Below, piece after piece: positions 15,208 to 23,748 of a DNA stretch of 64,000 nt. Positions within the stretch are counted from its first letter, which is position 1. Each line of letters begins with the position of its first letter. Origin of the DNA: CAIWHR01 sp963823215 (GTDB lineage: Bacteria > Pseudomonadota > Gammaproteobacteria > Burkholderiales > Casimicrobiaceae); NCBI GenBank assembly GCA_963823215.1, contig CAWGKT010000012.1:992001-1056000 (forward strand), written 5' to 3'. The position numbers and the translations under genes were made by a program. The notes below the pieces were generated by a model. It saw nothing but the letters and a program-made list of their open reading frames with translations, did not search any database and had not been told where the DNA came from.

Positions 15208-17727
15208 ATGCTCGCACTCGTCTGGATGGTTGCCGTCCTTGGCGCCGCGCTGGCGCTTGCCTACGTCAATGCCTCGGGCCTGGCGTTCACCGTCGCGATC
15301 GCCGTCGCGCTCGGCGCGGCCTGGTTCGCGCACACGATTCCCGGCTGGCTCGCCCTCGCGCTGACGCTCCTTTTCGTCCTGCTCGCGATTCCGGGCAACG
15401 TGCCGGCGTTGCGGCGCAAGCTCGTGAGCGACGCGGTGCTGGCCACGTTCCGCAAGCTGTTGCCGCCGATGTCGCAGACGGAGCGCGACGCGATCGAGGC
15501 CGGCACCGTGTGGTGGGACGGCGAGCTCTTTTCCGGCCGTCCGAACTGGCGCCACCTGCTGGATACGCGCTACCCGTCGCTTACCGCGGACGAGCAGCGG
15601 TTTCTCGACCACGACGTCGAGGAACTCTGCGCGATGGTGACCGACTGGGAAACCACGCACGTCCACCGCGACCTGCCGCCACGCGTGTGGCAGTTCATCA
15701 AGGATCGCGGCTTTCTCGGCATGAGCATCGCGAAGGAATACGGCGGCCTCGGGTTTTCCGCGTACGCGCACTCGCAGGTGATGACCAAGCTGTCGACGCA
15801 TTCGGGTGCAGTGTCCGTGACCGTGATGGTGCCCAATTCGCTCGGCCCCGGCGAGCTCCTCGCGCACTACGGCACCGACGAGCAGAAGCGGCACTACCTG
15901 CCGCGTCTCGCCAAGGGCCTGGAGATCCCCTGCTTCGCCCTCACCCATCCGAACGCAGGCTCCGACGCGGCATCCATCCCCGATTTCGGCATCGTCCGCT
16001 GGGGCGAGCACGAGGGCCGGCGCGTGCTGGGACTCTCGGTCACCTGGGACAAGCGCTACATCACGCTCAGCCCCGTCGCGACACTGCTCGGCCTGGCCTT
16101 TCGCGCCTACGATCCGGATCACCTCGTCGGTGATCGCGAAGACCTCGGCATCACCTGCGCGCTGATCCCGACCTCGCATCCGGGCGTCGTGTTCGGCCGC
16201 CGCCACATGCCGCTCACCGCGGTGTTTCAGAACGGTCCGACCTCGGGCAAGGACGTCTTCATCCCCATGGACTGGGTGATTGGCGGACAGCCGATGCTCG
16301 GGCGGGGCTGGCGGATGCTGATGGAGTGCCTGGCGGCCGGTCGCGGCATCTCGCTGCCGTCGTCGGCCACGGGGATGGCCAAGCTCGCGGTGCGGGCCGT
16401 CGGCGGCTATGCGCGCGTGCGCCGGCAATTCAAGACGCCCATCGGCAAGTTCGAGGGCATCGAGGAGGCGCTGACCCGCATGGGCGGCAATCTGTACATG
16501 ATGGACGCGACGCGCACGCTCACCGCAGCCGCGATCGATCTTGCCGAGAAGCCCGCGGTGATTTCCGGTATCACCAAGCTGCACCTCACCGAACGCGGCC
16601 GGCAGGTCGTCAACGACGCGATGGACATCGTCGGCGGCAAGGGGATCTGCATGGGGCCGTCGAACTTCATCGGCGCCGCCTACACGCAGATACCGGTGGC
16701 GATCACTGTCGAGGGCGCCAACATCCTGACCCGCAGTCTCATCGTTTTCGGACAGGGGGCGATCCGCTGCCACCCGTTCGTGCTGAAGGAGATCGCCGCG
16801 ACGCGCGATGCGGACGGCGGGAAAGCGTCGGTCGCGTTCGACGCCGCGCTCTTCGGCCACCTGCGCTTCGTGGTGTCGAATTTCGCCCGCACGCTCGTGA
16901 TGGGGATGACCGGTTCGCACTTTGTCGGCGTACCCGCCGACATCGCGCCCGAGACCCGCCGCTACTACCAGCAATTGACCCGGTTCTCGGCCGCGCTGGC
17001 GTTTTTCGCCGACGTCTCGATGGGGACCCTCGGCGGCGCGCTGAAGCGCAAGGAGAAACTCTCCGCGCGTCTCGGCGACATCCTGTCGCTCATGTACCTT
17101 TGCTCCGCGACCCTCCGGCGCTACGAGGCCGAAGGCCGGCAGCAGGCCGACGCGCCGCTGATGCACTGGGCGATCTGGGACGCGATGTTCAAGGCGCAGA
17201 ATGCGTTCGAAGGCCTGATCTCGAACTTCCCGAACCGCATCATCGCCGCGATCATGCGCCGGGTGGTGTTCCCGCTTGGCCGGCCCTATGTCGTGCCGTC
17301 GGACAAGCTCGGACACCAGGTGGCGCGCATACTGATCGAGCCGTCGGCGGCGCGCGATCGCCTGACGGCCGGAGCCTATCTGTCGACCGCTCCGGACAAT
17401 CCGCTGGCCCAGGTCGAGCGAGCGCTCGCGGCGACCGTCATCGCGGAGCCGATCGAAGCTAAGCTGCGGGCGGCGGTCAAGGACGGCCGCGTCGAGGCGA
17501 AGCTGCCGCCGGGCGCCGGGATCGAGGTTCTCGTCTCCCGTGGCGAGGCGGCTGGCGTGATCACTGCAGCGGAAGCGGCGGCGGTCATCGCCGCGCGCGA
17601 CGCCACGGCGCTGGTGATCCGCGTCGACGACTTCGCGCAGGACCTGGGCGCCTCGGAGATGAGCCCCGCGCACAGTTTCTTGCAGGTGACTGCAACGCCG
17701 GCGGTGATGCACAAGGCCGCCGCCTGA
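15208..17727 (+). CDS. fadE: acyl-CoA dehydrogenase FadE
   Basis: FAD enzyme of 839 residues that introduces the first double bond in beta-oxidation. The length matches the long FadE class (E. coli 814). It starts with two hydrophobic helices (residues 1-70), as in membrane-associated FadE, followed by the dehydrogenase core: ALTHPNAGSDAASIPDFG in the flavin/substrate region, GMSIAKEYGGLGFSAYAHS, and EGANILTRSLIVFGQGAIRCHP. The C-terminal DUF1974-like extension is present. The start has AAGGAG at ideal spacing. It is followed by thiolase and FadJ genes on the same strand, giving three enzymes of the cycle. The upstream PsrA-like gene is the likely regulator. Confidence 0.95.
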   Translation: MLALVWMVAVLGAALALAYVNASGLAFTVAIAVALGAAWFAHTIPGWLALALTLLFVLLAIPGNVPALRRKLVSDAVLATFRKLLPPMSQTERDAIEAGTVWWDGELFSGRPNWRHLLDTRYPSLTADEQRFLDHDVEELCAMVTDWETTHVHRDLPPRVWQFIKDRGFLGMSIAKEYGGLGFSAYAHSQVMTKLSTHSGAVSVTVMVPNSLGPGELLAHYGTDEQKRHYLPRLAKGLEIPCFALTHPNAGSDAASIPDFGIVRWGEHEGRRVLGLSVTWDKRYITLSPVATLLGLAFRAYDPDHLVGDREDLGITCALIPTSHPGVVFGRRHMPLTAVFQNGPTSGKDVFIPMDWVIGGQPMLGRGWRMLMECLAAGRGISLPSSATGMAKLAVRAVGGYARVRRQFKTPIGKFEGIEEALTRMGGNLYMMDATRTLTAAAIDLAEKPAVISGITKLHLTERGRQVVNDAMDIVGGKGICMGPSNFIGAAYTQIPVAITVEGANILTRSLIVFGQGAIRCHPFVLKEIAATRDADGGKASVAFDAALFGHLRFVVSNFARTLVMGMTGSHFVGVPADIAPETRRYYQQLTRFSAALAFFADVSMGTLGGALKRKEKLSARLGDILSLMYLCSATLRRYEAEGRQQADAPLMHWAIWDAMFKAQNAFEGLISNFPNRIIAAIMRRVVFPLGRPYVVPSDKLGHQVARILIEPSAARDRLTAGAYLSTAPDNPLAQVERALAATVIAEPIEAKLRAAVKDGRVEAKLPPGAGIEVLVSRGEAAGVITAAEAAAVIAARDATALVIRVDDFAQDLGASEMSPAHSFLQVTATPAVMHKAAA

Positions 17728-17770
17728 CCCCAGGCGTCGCCCTGCCTCTGATCTTCGGAATCGCCATGTC

Positions 17771-19054
17771 ATGAACGAACCGACCTACATCATCGACGGC
17801 GCGCGCACGCCGTTCCTCAAGTCACGCAACCGGCCGGGGCCGTTTGCCGCGTCCGACCTTGCGACGGCGGCTGGCCGTGCGCTGCTCGTCCGCCAGCCGT
17901 TTGCGCCGACGGAGCTCGACGAAGTGATCCTCGGCTGCGCCGCGCCGTCGGTCGACGAGGTCAACATCGGCCGCGTCGTGGCCCTGCGGATGGGCTGCGG
18001 AATGAAGGTGCCCGGCTGGACCGTGATGCGCAACTGCGCGTCGGGGATGCAGGCGATCGACTCGGCCATCAACAACATCCGCGCCGGCCGGTCGAATCTC
18101 GTGCTGGCGGGCGGGGTCGACGCGCTGTCGCGTGCGCCCCTTCTGTTCTCCGACGCGATGGTGCTGTGGCTGTCGAACTGGTACGCCGCGAAGACGCTCG
18201 GACAGCGGGCCGCGCTGGCCGCCAAGTTCAGGCTGGGCTACCTCGCGCCGGTGATCGGCATCATGAAAGGCCTGACCGATCCGATGGTCGGTCTGCTGAT
18301 GGGCCAGACCGCCGAGAACCTGGCGTTCCGGTTCGGGATTACGCGGCGGGAGATGGACGAATTCTCGGCGCGCAGTCACGCCCGCGTGATCGCGGCGCAG
18401 AAGTCGGGGCACTACGACGGCGAGGTCGTGCCGGTGTACGACAAGGCGGGCAAGCTCTATGCACAGGACGACGGCATGCGCGAGGACTCGACTGTCGAGA
18501 ACCTCGCCAAGCTGAAGCCGTTCTTCGACCGGAAATACGGAAACGTGACCGCCGGCAACAGCTCGCAGATCACCGACGGCGCCGCCTGGCTCGTCATCGC
18601 ATCCGAACGCGCCGTCGAAAAGCACAAGCTCACGCCGCTCGGGCGCATCGTCGACACCGAGTGGGCCGGCCTCGACCCGGCGCAGATGGGGCTGGGTCCC
18701 GTGCACGCGGCGACGCCGATTCTCAAGCGCAACGGACTCGGCCTTGCCGATGTCGACGCCTGGGAGATCAACGAGGCGTTCGCGGCGCAGGTGATCGGCT
18801 GCGAACGCGCGTGGCAGAGCGCCGAATACTGCACGCAGGAGCTGGGTTTGCCGTCCGCGCTGGGCGCACTCGATGCAAGCAGGCTCAATGTCGACGGTGG
18901 CGCCGTCGCGCTCGGCCATCCGGTCGGCGCCTCGGGGGCCAGAATCGTCTTGCATGTGCTGAACGTGCTCAAGCGCACGAGCGGGCGGCGCGGCATGGCG
19001 GCAATCTGCATCGGCGGCGGGCTGGGCGGCGCGATGCTGATCGAGAGGGTATGA
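17771..19054 (+). CDS. fadI: acetyl-CoA C-acyltransferase (FadI-type thiolase)
   Basis: Thiolase of 427 residues that cleaves 3-ketoacyl-CoA with CoA to release acetyl-CoA. The catalytic residues are in place: C89 in MRNCASGMQ, His in GGAVALGHPVGASG, and the second Cys in ICIGGGLGG. The size and the NEAFAAQ motif fit the FadI/trifunctional-beta group (436 in E. coli). It pairs with the downstream FadJ-type subunit. The ATG at 17771 is used because the ATG six bases before it runs into a stop. Its TGA overlaps the ATGA of a repeat-derived micro-ORF at 19051. The symbol follows family resemblance only. Confidence 0.9.
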   Translation: MNEPTYIIDGARTPFLKSRNRPGPFAASDLATAAGRALLVRQPFAPTELDEVILGCAAPSVDEVNIGRVVALRMGCGMKVPGWTVMRNCASGMQAIDSAINNIRAGRSNLVLAGGVDALSRAPLLFSDAMVLWLSNWYAAKTLGQRAALAAKFRLGYLAPVIGIMKGLTDPMVGLLMGQTAENLAFRFGITRREMDEFSARSHARVIAAQKSGHYDGEVVPVYDKAGKLYAQDDGMREDSTVENLAKLKPFFDRKYGNVTAGNSSQITDGAAWLVIASERAVEKHKLTPLGRIVDTEWAGLDPAQMGLGPVHAATPILKRNGLGLADVDAWEINEAFAAQVIGCERAWQSAEYCTQELGLPSALGALDASRLNVDGGAVALGHPVGASGARIVLHVLNVLKRTSGRRGMAAICIGGGLGGAMLIERV

Positions 19055-19218
19055 GCGCGCCGGGCCGTCCCAAGCGCGTTGCTCCCTCTCGGAGGGAAGG
19101 CGCGCAGCGCCAAGGGTGCCCCATGAGCGCGTCGGGCCGTCCCAAGCGCGAATTGCTCCCTCTCGGAGGGAAGGCGCGCAGCGCCAAGGATGCACCAATG
19201 ATCGCGCCAGCGGACTGA
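19051..19218 (+). repeat. two-copy intergenic repeat, open as a 55-residue micro-ORF (type I orientation)
   Basis: Two tandem units, 72 and 75 bases long, each beginning ATGAGCGC. The first ATG overlaps the thiolase stop as ATGA. The units remain in one frame to a TGA at 19216-19218, shortly before fadJ. Peptide units start MSAPGRPKR and MSASGRPKR. Each unit ends with AAGG followed about eight bases later by the next ATG, so the repeat carries its own Shine-Dalgarno-like spacing. Confidence 0.68.
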
Positions 19219-19269
19219 CGGCGGACGGTTGCCGCCATGCCCCGCGAACTTCAGGAAAGCGAACACGCC

Positions 19270-21213
19270 ATGCAGCATTGGACATTGACCCGCGACGCCG
19301 ACGGCCTCGCGCGATTGACGCTCGACCGCGTCGGCGGCAGCACCAACACGCTCGGCGCGCCGGTGCTGGCGGAACTAAATACGGCGCTCGACGAGCTCGA
19401 CCGCAATCCGCCGCGCGGGCTGATCATCGCTTCGGGCAAGGCGAATGGCTTCATCGCCGGCGCCGATGTCGACGAGTTCAGCCAGCTCGCGAACGAGGCC
19501 GGCGCGCTCGCACTCGTCAAGCGCGGCTGGGATGCCTTCGAGCGACTGGCTGGCGTCGGGTATCCGACGGTTGCGCTCATTCGCGGCTTCTGCCTGGGCG
19601 GCGGGCTGGAACTGGCGCTCGCCTGTCGTTACCGCGTGGTCGTCGACGAGCCGGGCACGCGGTTGGGCCTGCCCGAAGTGATGCTGGGGATCGTGCCGGG
19701 CTGGGGCGGCATGAAGCGGTTGCCGCGCCTTGCCGGAGCGCCGGCGGCGCTCGACCTGATGCTGACCGGCCGCACGATCGATGCGCGGCGGGCGAAGCGG
19801 CTCGGCATCGCCGACGAATGCGTGCCGGCGCGGATCATGGAGAACACCGTGCGCGGCATCCTGAACGCGCTGCCTGCGCCGCGGCGGCTCGGCTTTCCGC
19901 AGTCGCTGACCCTGAATCCGCTGGTGCGCCGGGTGATCGCCGCGCAGGCACGAAAGCAGGTTGCCAGGCGCGCCCGGCGCGCGCACTATCCGGCGCCTTA
20001 CGCGATCCTCGACATCTGGGTCAGATACGACGGCAATGTGCTCGCGGTGCCGCCGTCCGATCCGGCGTCGATCCCGTCGCTCCTCAAGACGCCGACCGCC
20101 GCCAACCTGATCCGGCTCTTCGGGCTGCAGGAGCGCCTGAAGTCGCTGGGCAAGGAAGGCGACTTCAAGGCGGCGCACGTGCACGTGGTTGGCGCCGGCA
20201 CGATGGGCGGCGACATCGCGGCGTGGTGCGCGCTGCGTGGTCTGACGGTGACGCTGCAGGACCAGAACGCCGAGCGACTCGCGCCGGCCATGGGCCGCGC
20301 GGCGAAGCTCTTCGCCGATCGCCTGCGCGACCCGCGCCGCATCCGCGACGCGGCCGACCGGCTGCTGCCGGATGTCGCCGGCGACGGCGTCGCTCGCGCC
20401 GACGTGATCATCGAGGCGATTTTCGAGAACGTGGACGCCAAGCGCAACCTGTTCGCCGCGCTCGAGGCGAAGGCCAGGTCCGGCGCGATCCTCGCCACCA
20501 ACACGTCGTCCATCCCGCTCGAGGACATAGCGACCGCGATGGCCGATCCGACGCGCCTCATCGGCCTCCATTTCTTCAATCCGGTGGCGAAGATGATGCT
20601 GGTCGAGATCGTGATCGGCCGACAGACTCGTGCCGAGCTGACCGCGCCTGCGGCCGCTTTCGTGCGCCAGATCGACCGGCTGCCACTCCCGGTCAAGAGC
20701 GCTCCCGGCTTCCTCGTCAACCGCGTGCTCGCACCCTACCTGATGGCCGCGATGCGCTGCGTGGACGAAGGCATCGCGCCGGAAACGGTGGACGAGGCGG
20801 CACTCGCCTTCGGGATGCCGATGGGGCCGATCGAGCTTGCCGACACCGTGGGTCTCGACATCTGCGTGGCTGTCGGCACGATGCTGACACCCGACGCGAC
20901 GCCGCCGAAGAGGCTGACGGAACTGGTGACGGCCGGACACCTTGGCCGCAAGACCAAGCGCGGCTTCTACGATTACGCGAGCGGCAAGCCGAGCAAGCAG
21001 GCCGCCGGCACTGTTCCTGCGGGACTCGCCGACCGCCTCATCGATCCCTTCGTGGCGGAAGCGAAGGCCGCGCTCGCCGAGGGCATCGTGGCTGACGCGG
21101 ATCTCGTCGATGCCGGCGCGATCTTCGGCACCGGATTCGCCCCTTTCCGCGGTGGTCCTCTCCACCACGCTGCGGCCGAAGGACAAGTCCCGCGCGTCGC
21201 CGCCTCCACCTGA
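19270..21213 (+). CDS. fadJ: multifunctional enoyl-CoA hydratase / 3-hydroxyacyl-CoA dehydrogenase (FadJ-type)
   Basis: Alpha subunit of 647 residues carrying out hydration and NAD-dependent oxidation in beta-oxidation. Residues 1-190 form a crotonase domain (GFIAGADVDEF, RGFCLGGGLELALACRYR, LGLPEVMLGIVPGWGG with both catalytic Glu). A Rossmann NAD domain follows (VVGAGTMGGDIAAWCALRG), then FFNPVAKMMLVEIV and PGFLVNRVLAPY of the dehydrogenase, and a C-terminal repeat ending GTGFAPFRGGPL. It is shorter than E. coli FadJ (714), mainly at the extreme C terminus and linkers. ATG 19270 is preferred over 19237 because AGGAAAG precedes it and it starts directly before the crotonase domain. Confidence 0.92.
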   Translation: MQHWTLTRDADGLARLTLDRVGGSTNTLGAPVLAELNTALDELDRNPPRGLIIASGKANGFIAGADVDEFSQLANEAGALALVKRGWDAFERLAGVGYPTVALIRGFCLGGGLELALACRYRVVVDEPGTRLGLPEVMLGIVPGWGGMKRLPRLAGAPAALDLMLTGRTIDARRAKRLGIADECVPARIMENTVRGILNALPAPRRLGFPQSLTLNPLVRRVIAAQARKQVARRARRAHYPAPYAILDIWVRYDGNVLAVPPSDPASIPSLLKTPTAANLIRLFGLQERLKSLGKEGDFKAAHVHVVGAGTMGGDIAAWCALRGLTVTLQDQNAERLAPAMGRAAKLFADRLRDPRRIRDAADRLLPDVAGDGVARADVIIEAIFENVDAKRNLFAALEAKARSGAILATNTSSIPLEDIATAMADPTRLIGLHFFNPVAKMMLVEIVIGRQTRAELTAPAAAFVRQIDRLPLPVKSAPGFLVNRVLAPYLMAAMRCVDEGIAPETVDEAALAFGMPMGPIELADTVGLDICVAVGTMLTPDATPPKRLTELVTAGHLGRKTKRGFYDYASGKPSKQAAGTVPAGLADRLIDPFVAEAKAALAEGIVADADLVDAGAIFGTGFAPFRGGPLHHAAAEGQVPRVAAST

Positions 21214-21246
21214 GCAGCACCTGCCGGGAGCGCCCGGCATCGAACG

Positions 21247-21261
21247 GCGACAATTTGTCGC
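21247..21261. promoter_or_regulatory. perfect 15-base inverted repeat upstream of fadD
   Basis: GCGACAATTTGTCGC consists of two 7-base arms around a single base. It lies 188 bases before the fadD start and 34 after the fadJ stop. The sequence is unlike the AAACG operator near the PsrA-like gene, so a different regulator or a weak RNA hairpin is possible. Confidence 0.35.
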
Positions 21262-21434
21262 GGAACCATGCGCACGTTGCCGGCGCAGCGCCGCCGGCTT
21301 CTGGTGTAGCATCCCCAAGGGAGGGCAGCGTCGGCGCGAGCGCCGACGTCCTGCTCGCGTCGCCGCCGAACGACGGGATCGTCAGGGTCCCTGCCGCAGC
21401 GCATCGCCGCATCCTTTTGGGAGGGAGGACATCC

Positions 21435-23108
21435 GTGGAAAAGATCTGGCTGAAACACTATCCGAAAGGCGTGCCCGCCGAGATCGACATCAACGAGTAC
21501 AAGTCGGTGCGCGACGTGTTCGAGGAGAGCGCGACGAAGTTCGCGACCCGCCCCGCGTTCACCTGCATGGGCAAGTCGATCACTTTCGCCGACCTCGACC
21601 GGCTTTCCGCCGCGTTCGGCGTCTACCTGCAGGCAAACGGCTGCAAGAAGGGCACGCGCGTCGCGCTGATGATGCCCAACATCCTGCAGTACCCGGTGTG
21701 TCTGTTCGGGACGTTGCGCGCCGGCTGCACCGTCGTGAACGTCAATCCGTTGTACACGGCGCGCGAGCTCGAGCACCAGCTCACCGACTCGGGGGCGGAA
21801 GTGATCGTCGTCGTCGAGAACTTCGCGCGGACTGTGGCGGAGGTGCTCGGCCGGACCAAGGTCCGGAGGGTGATTGTCACCAGCATCGGCGAGCTTCTGG
21901 GGTTCAAGGGCATCGTCGTCGATCTGGTCCTGCGGCGGGTCAAGAAGATGATCCCGGCCTGGTCGATTCCCGCGGCCGTCCGCCTTTCGGACGCGTTGGC
22001 AGCCGGACGCACGGGCAACCTGGAGCGGCACCCGCTCGCGCACGACGACATCGCGTTCCTGCAATACACGGGGGGCACGACCGGGGTGGCGAAGGGCGCT
22101 GTGCTGCTGCACCGGAACATCATTGCCAACCTGCTGCAGGCCCGCGCGTGGCTGCGGCCGTTCCTGAGCAATGAGCGCGAGATCATCCTCACGCCGCTGC
22201 CGCTGTACCACATCTTCTCGCTGACGGCGAACTGCCTCACCTTCATGACGCTGGGCGGCGAGAACATCCTGATCCCTAACCCACGCGACATACCGGGCTT
22301 CGTCAAGGAGATGGGCAAGCACAAGTCCACGGTGATCACCGGCGTCAACACGCTGTTCAACGCCCTGTTGAACAACCCGGAATTCGGCAAGCTCGACTTC
22401 TCGACGTTGCGCATCGCGCTCGGCGGCGGGATGGCGGTGCAGGAGGCGGTCGCCGTCAGGTGGAAGCAGGTCACCGGCTCCCCGCTGATCGAGGCCTACG
22501 GCCTCACCGAAACCTCACCCGCGGCCACGATCAACCCGCTCGACCTGCCTGCCTACAACGGCACGATCGGGTTGCCGATCTCGTCGACCGAGGTCACGCT
22601 GCGCGACGACGCGGGCAAGGACGTCGCGCTCGGCCAGCCCGGGGAAATCTGCATCCGCGGTCCGCAGGTGATGGCGGGCTACTGGAACCGGCCCGACGAA
22701 ACCGCGAAGGTGATGACCGCCGACGGCTTCTTCATGAGCGGCGACGTCGGCGTGATGGACGAGCGCGGCTTCGTGAAGATCGTCGACCGCAAGAAGGACA
22801 TGATCCTGGTGTCGGGCTTCAACGTTTATCCGAACGAGATCGAGGGCGTCGTTGCCATGCATCCGGGCGTGCTCGAATGCGCGGCGGTGGGGGTGCCGGA
22901 CACGAAATCGGGCGAAGCGGTGAAGCTTTTCGTCGTGAAGAAGGACGCCAGCCTGACCGCGGATGACGTGGTCAAGCATTGCCGCGAGCACCTCACCGGT
23001 TACAAGATGCCGCGCGACGTCGAATTCCGGGCGGAGCTGCCGAAATCCAATGTCGGCAAGATCCTCCGGCGCGAGCTTCGCGACGAGGCGAAAGAGGTCG
23101 CAGCGTAA
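21435..23108 (+). CDS. fadD: long-chain fatty acid-CoA ligase FadD
   Basis: AMP-forming ligase of 557 residues (E. coli 561) that activates imported fatty acids to acyl-CoA at the inner membrane. The ATP/AMP motif is YTGGTTGVAKGAVL, followed by GYGLTETSP-like EAYGLTETSPAA, SGDVGVMDERGFVKIVDRKK and the C-terminal Lys in NVGKILRREL. The start is a GTG at 21435 preceded six bases earlier by GGAGG. The frame is open further upstream from an ATG at 21255, but the protein homology begins at VEKIWLKHYPKGVPAEI. It sits 221 bases after fadJ, so it may have its own promoter. Confidence 0.94.
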   Translation: MEKIWLKHYPKGVPAEIDINEYKSVRDVFEESATKFATRPAFTCMGKSITFADLDRLSAAFGVYLQANGCKKGTRVALMMPNILQYPVCLFGTLRAGCTVVNVNPLYTARELEHQLTDSGAEVIVVVENFARTVAEVLGRTKVRRVIVTSIGELLGFKGIVVDLVLRRVKKMIPAWSIPAAVRLSDALAAGRTGNLERHPLAHDDIAFLQYTGGTTGVAKGAVLLHRNIIANLLQARAWLRPFLSNEREIILTPLPLYHIFSLTANCLTFMTLGGENILIPNPRDIPGFVKEMGKHKSTVITGVNTLFNALLNNPEFGKLDFSTLRIALGGGMAVQEAVAVRWKQVTGSPLIEAYGLTETSPAATINPLDLPAYNGTIGLPISSTEVTLRDDAGKDVALGQPGEICIRGPQVMAGYWNRPDETAKVMTADGFFMSGDVGVMDERGFVKIVDRKKDMILVSGFNVYPNEIEGVVAMHPGVLECAAVGVPDTKSGEAVKLFVVKKDASLTADDVVKHCREHLTGYKMPRDVEFRAELPKSNVGKILRRELRDEAKEVAA

Positions 23109-23128
23109 CCAAGGAAGTGCAGGCCACG

Positions 23129-23524
23129 ATGCCCGCCGAAGCCGTCCTGCTGCCGGACAAGGAGCCCACGCTGCGCGTGGTTCCGATGCCCGCCGATGCC
23201 AACCAGCATGGGGACATCTTCGGCGGCTGGGTGATGTCGCAGGTCGACATCGCTGGCGGTGTCATGGCCGCGCGGCGCGCTCGCGGCCGGGTTGCGACGG
23301 TCGCAGTGAACTCGTTCGTCTTCAAGGAGCCCGTCCTGATCGGCGACGTCGTCAGCTTCTACGCCGAAATCAAACGGCTCGGGAGGACCTCGATCACCGT
23401 CGGCGTGGAGGTCTACGCGCAGCGCAATCCGACCGAGGTGATCTGCGTCAAGGTGACCGAGGCGAGCCTGACCTATGTGGCGGTCGGGCTCGACCGGCGG
23501 CCGCGGGAGCTGCCCCCCGGGTGA
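23129..23524 (+). CDS. acyl-CoA thioesterase, YciA family
   Basis: Hotdog-fold thioesterase of 131 residues that hydrolyses short to long acyl-CoA and so frees CoA. The family signature PADANQHGDIFGGWVMSQVD (around residues 25-44) contains the catalytic Asp and Gly-Gly; a second block is AVNSFVFKEPVLIGDVVSFYA. The usual length is about 130. It begins 20 bases after fadD, with AAGGAAG upstream, so it is likely co-transcribed. Its presence at the end of the beta-oxidation block suggests relief of acyl-CoA overload. Specificity cannot be read from the sequence. Confidence 0.88.
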   Translation: MPAEAVLLPDKEPTLRVVPMPADANQHGDIFGGWVMSQVDIAGGVMAARRARGRVATVAVNSFVFKEPVLIGDVVSFYAEIKRLGRTSITVGVEVYAQRNPTEVICVKVTEASLTYVAVGLDRRPRELPPG

Positions 23525-23748
23525 CGCTCCGAAGGGATCTCTTTGCCCAAAAACAACAGTTGCCGCGGTATCCGGCCTTACGGTCCCCCGAGAGCCCCCG
23601 GCGCCCCTTCGCCGGGTGTATATTTTTCTACATGCTTGCCCCCGGGGCCAGCATCCCGCATCGGCCCCCCGAATTCCGCACCAAACCCGTATCCCCTTTA
23701 CTCTTTCTTGAGGCCGCGCCTCGCATCCTTTCCATGAGGAGATCCGTC

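Noticed and set aside
15100..17772. A minus-strand open frame of 890 codons opposite fadE
   Set aside because: It mirrors the third-position GC bias of fadE, is rich in Arg/His/Gly without any domain, and fadE on the plus strand has full family motifs and a good ribosome binding site.
21255..21434. An N-terminal extension of FadD from ATG 21255
   Set aside because: The extra 60 residues are not FadD-like, whereas GTG 21435 has GGAGG at ideal spacing and gives the family's usual length.
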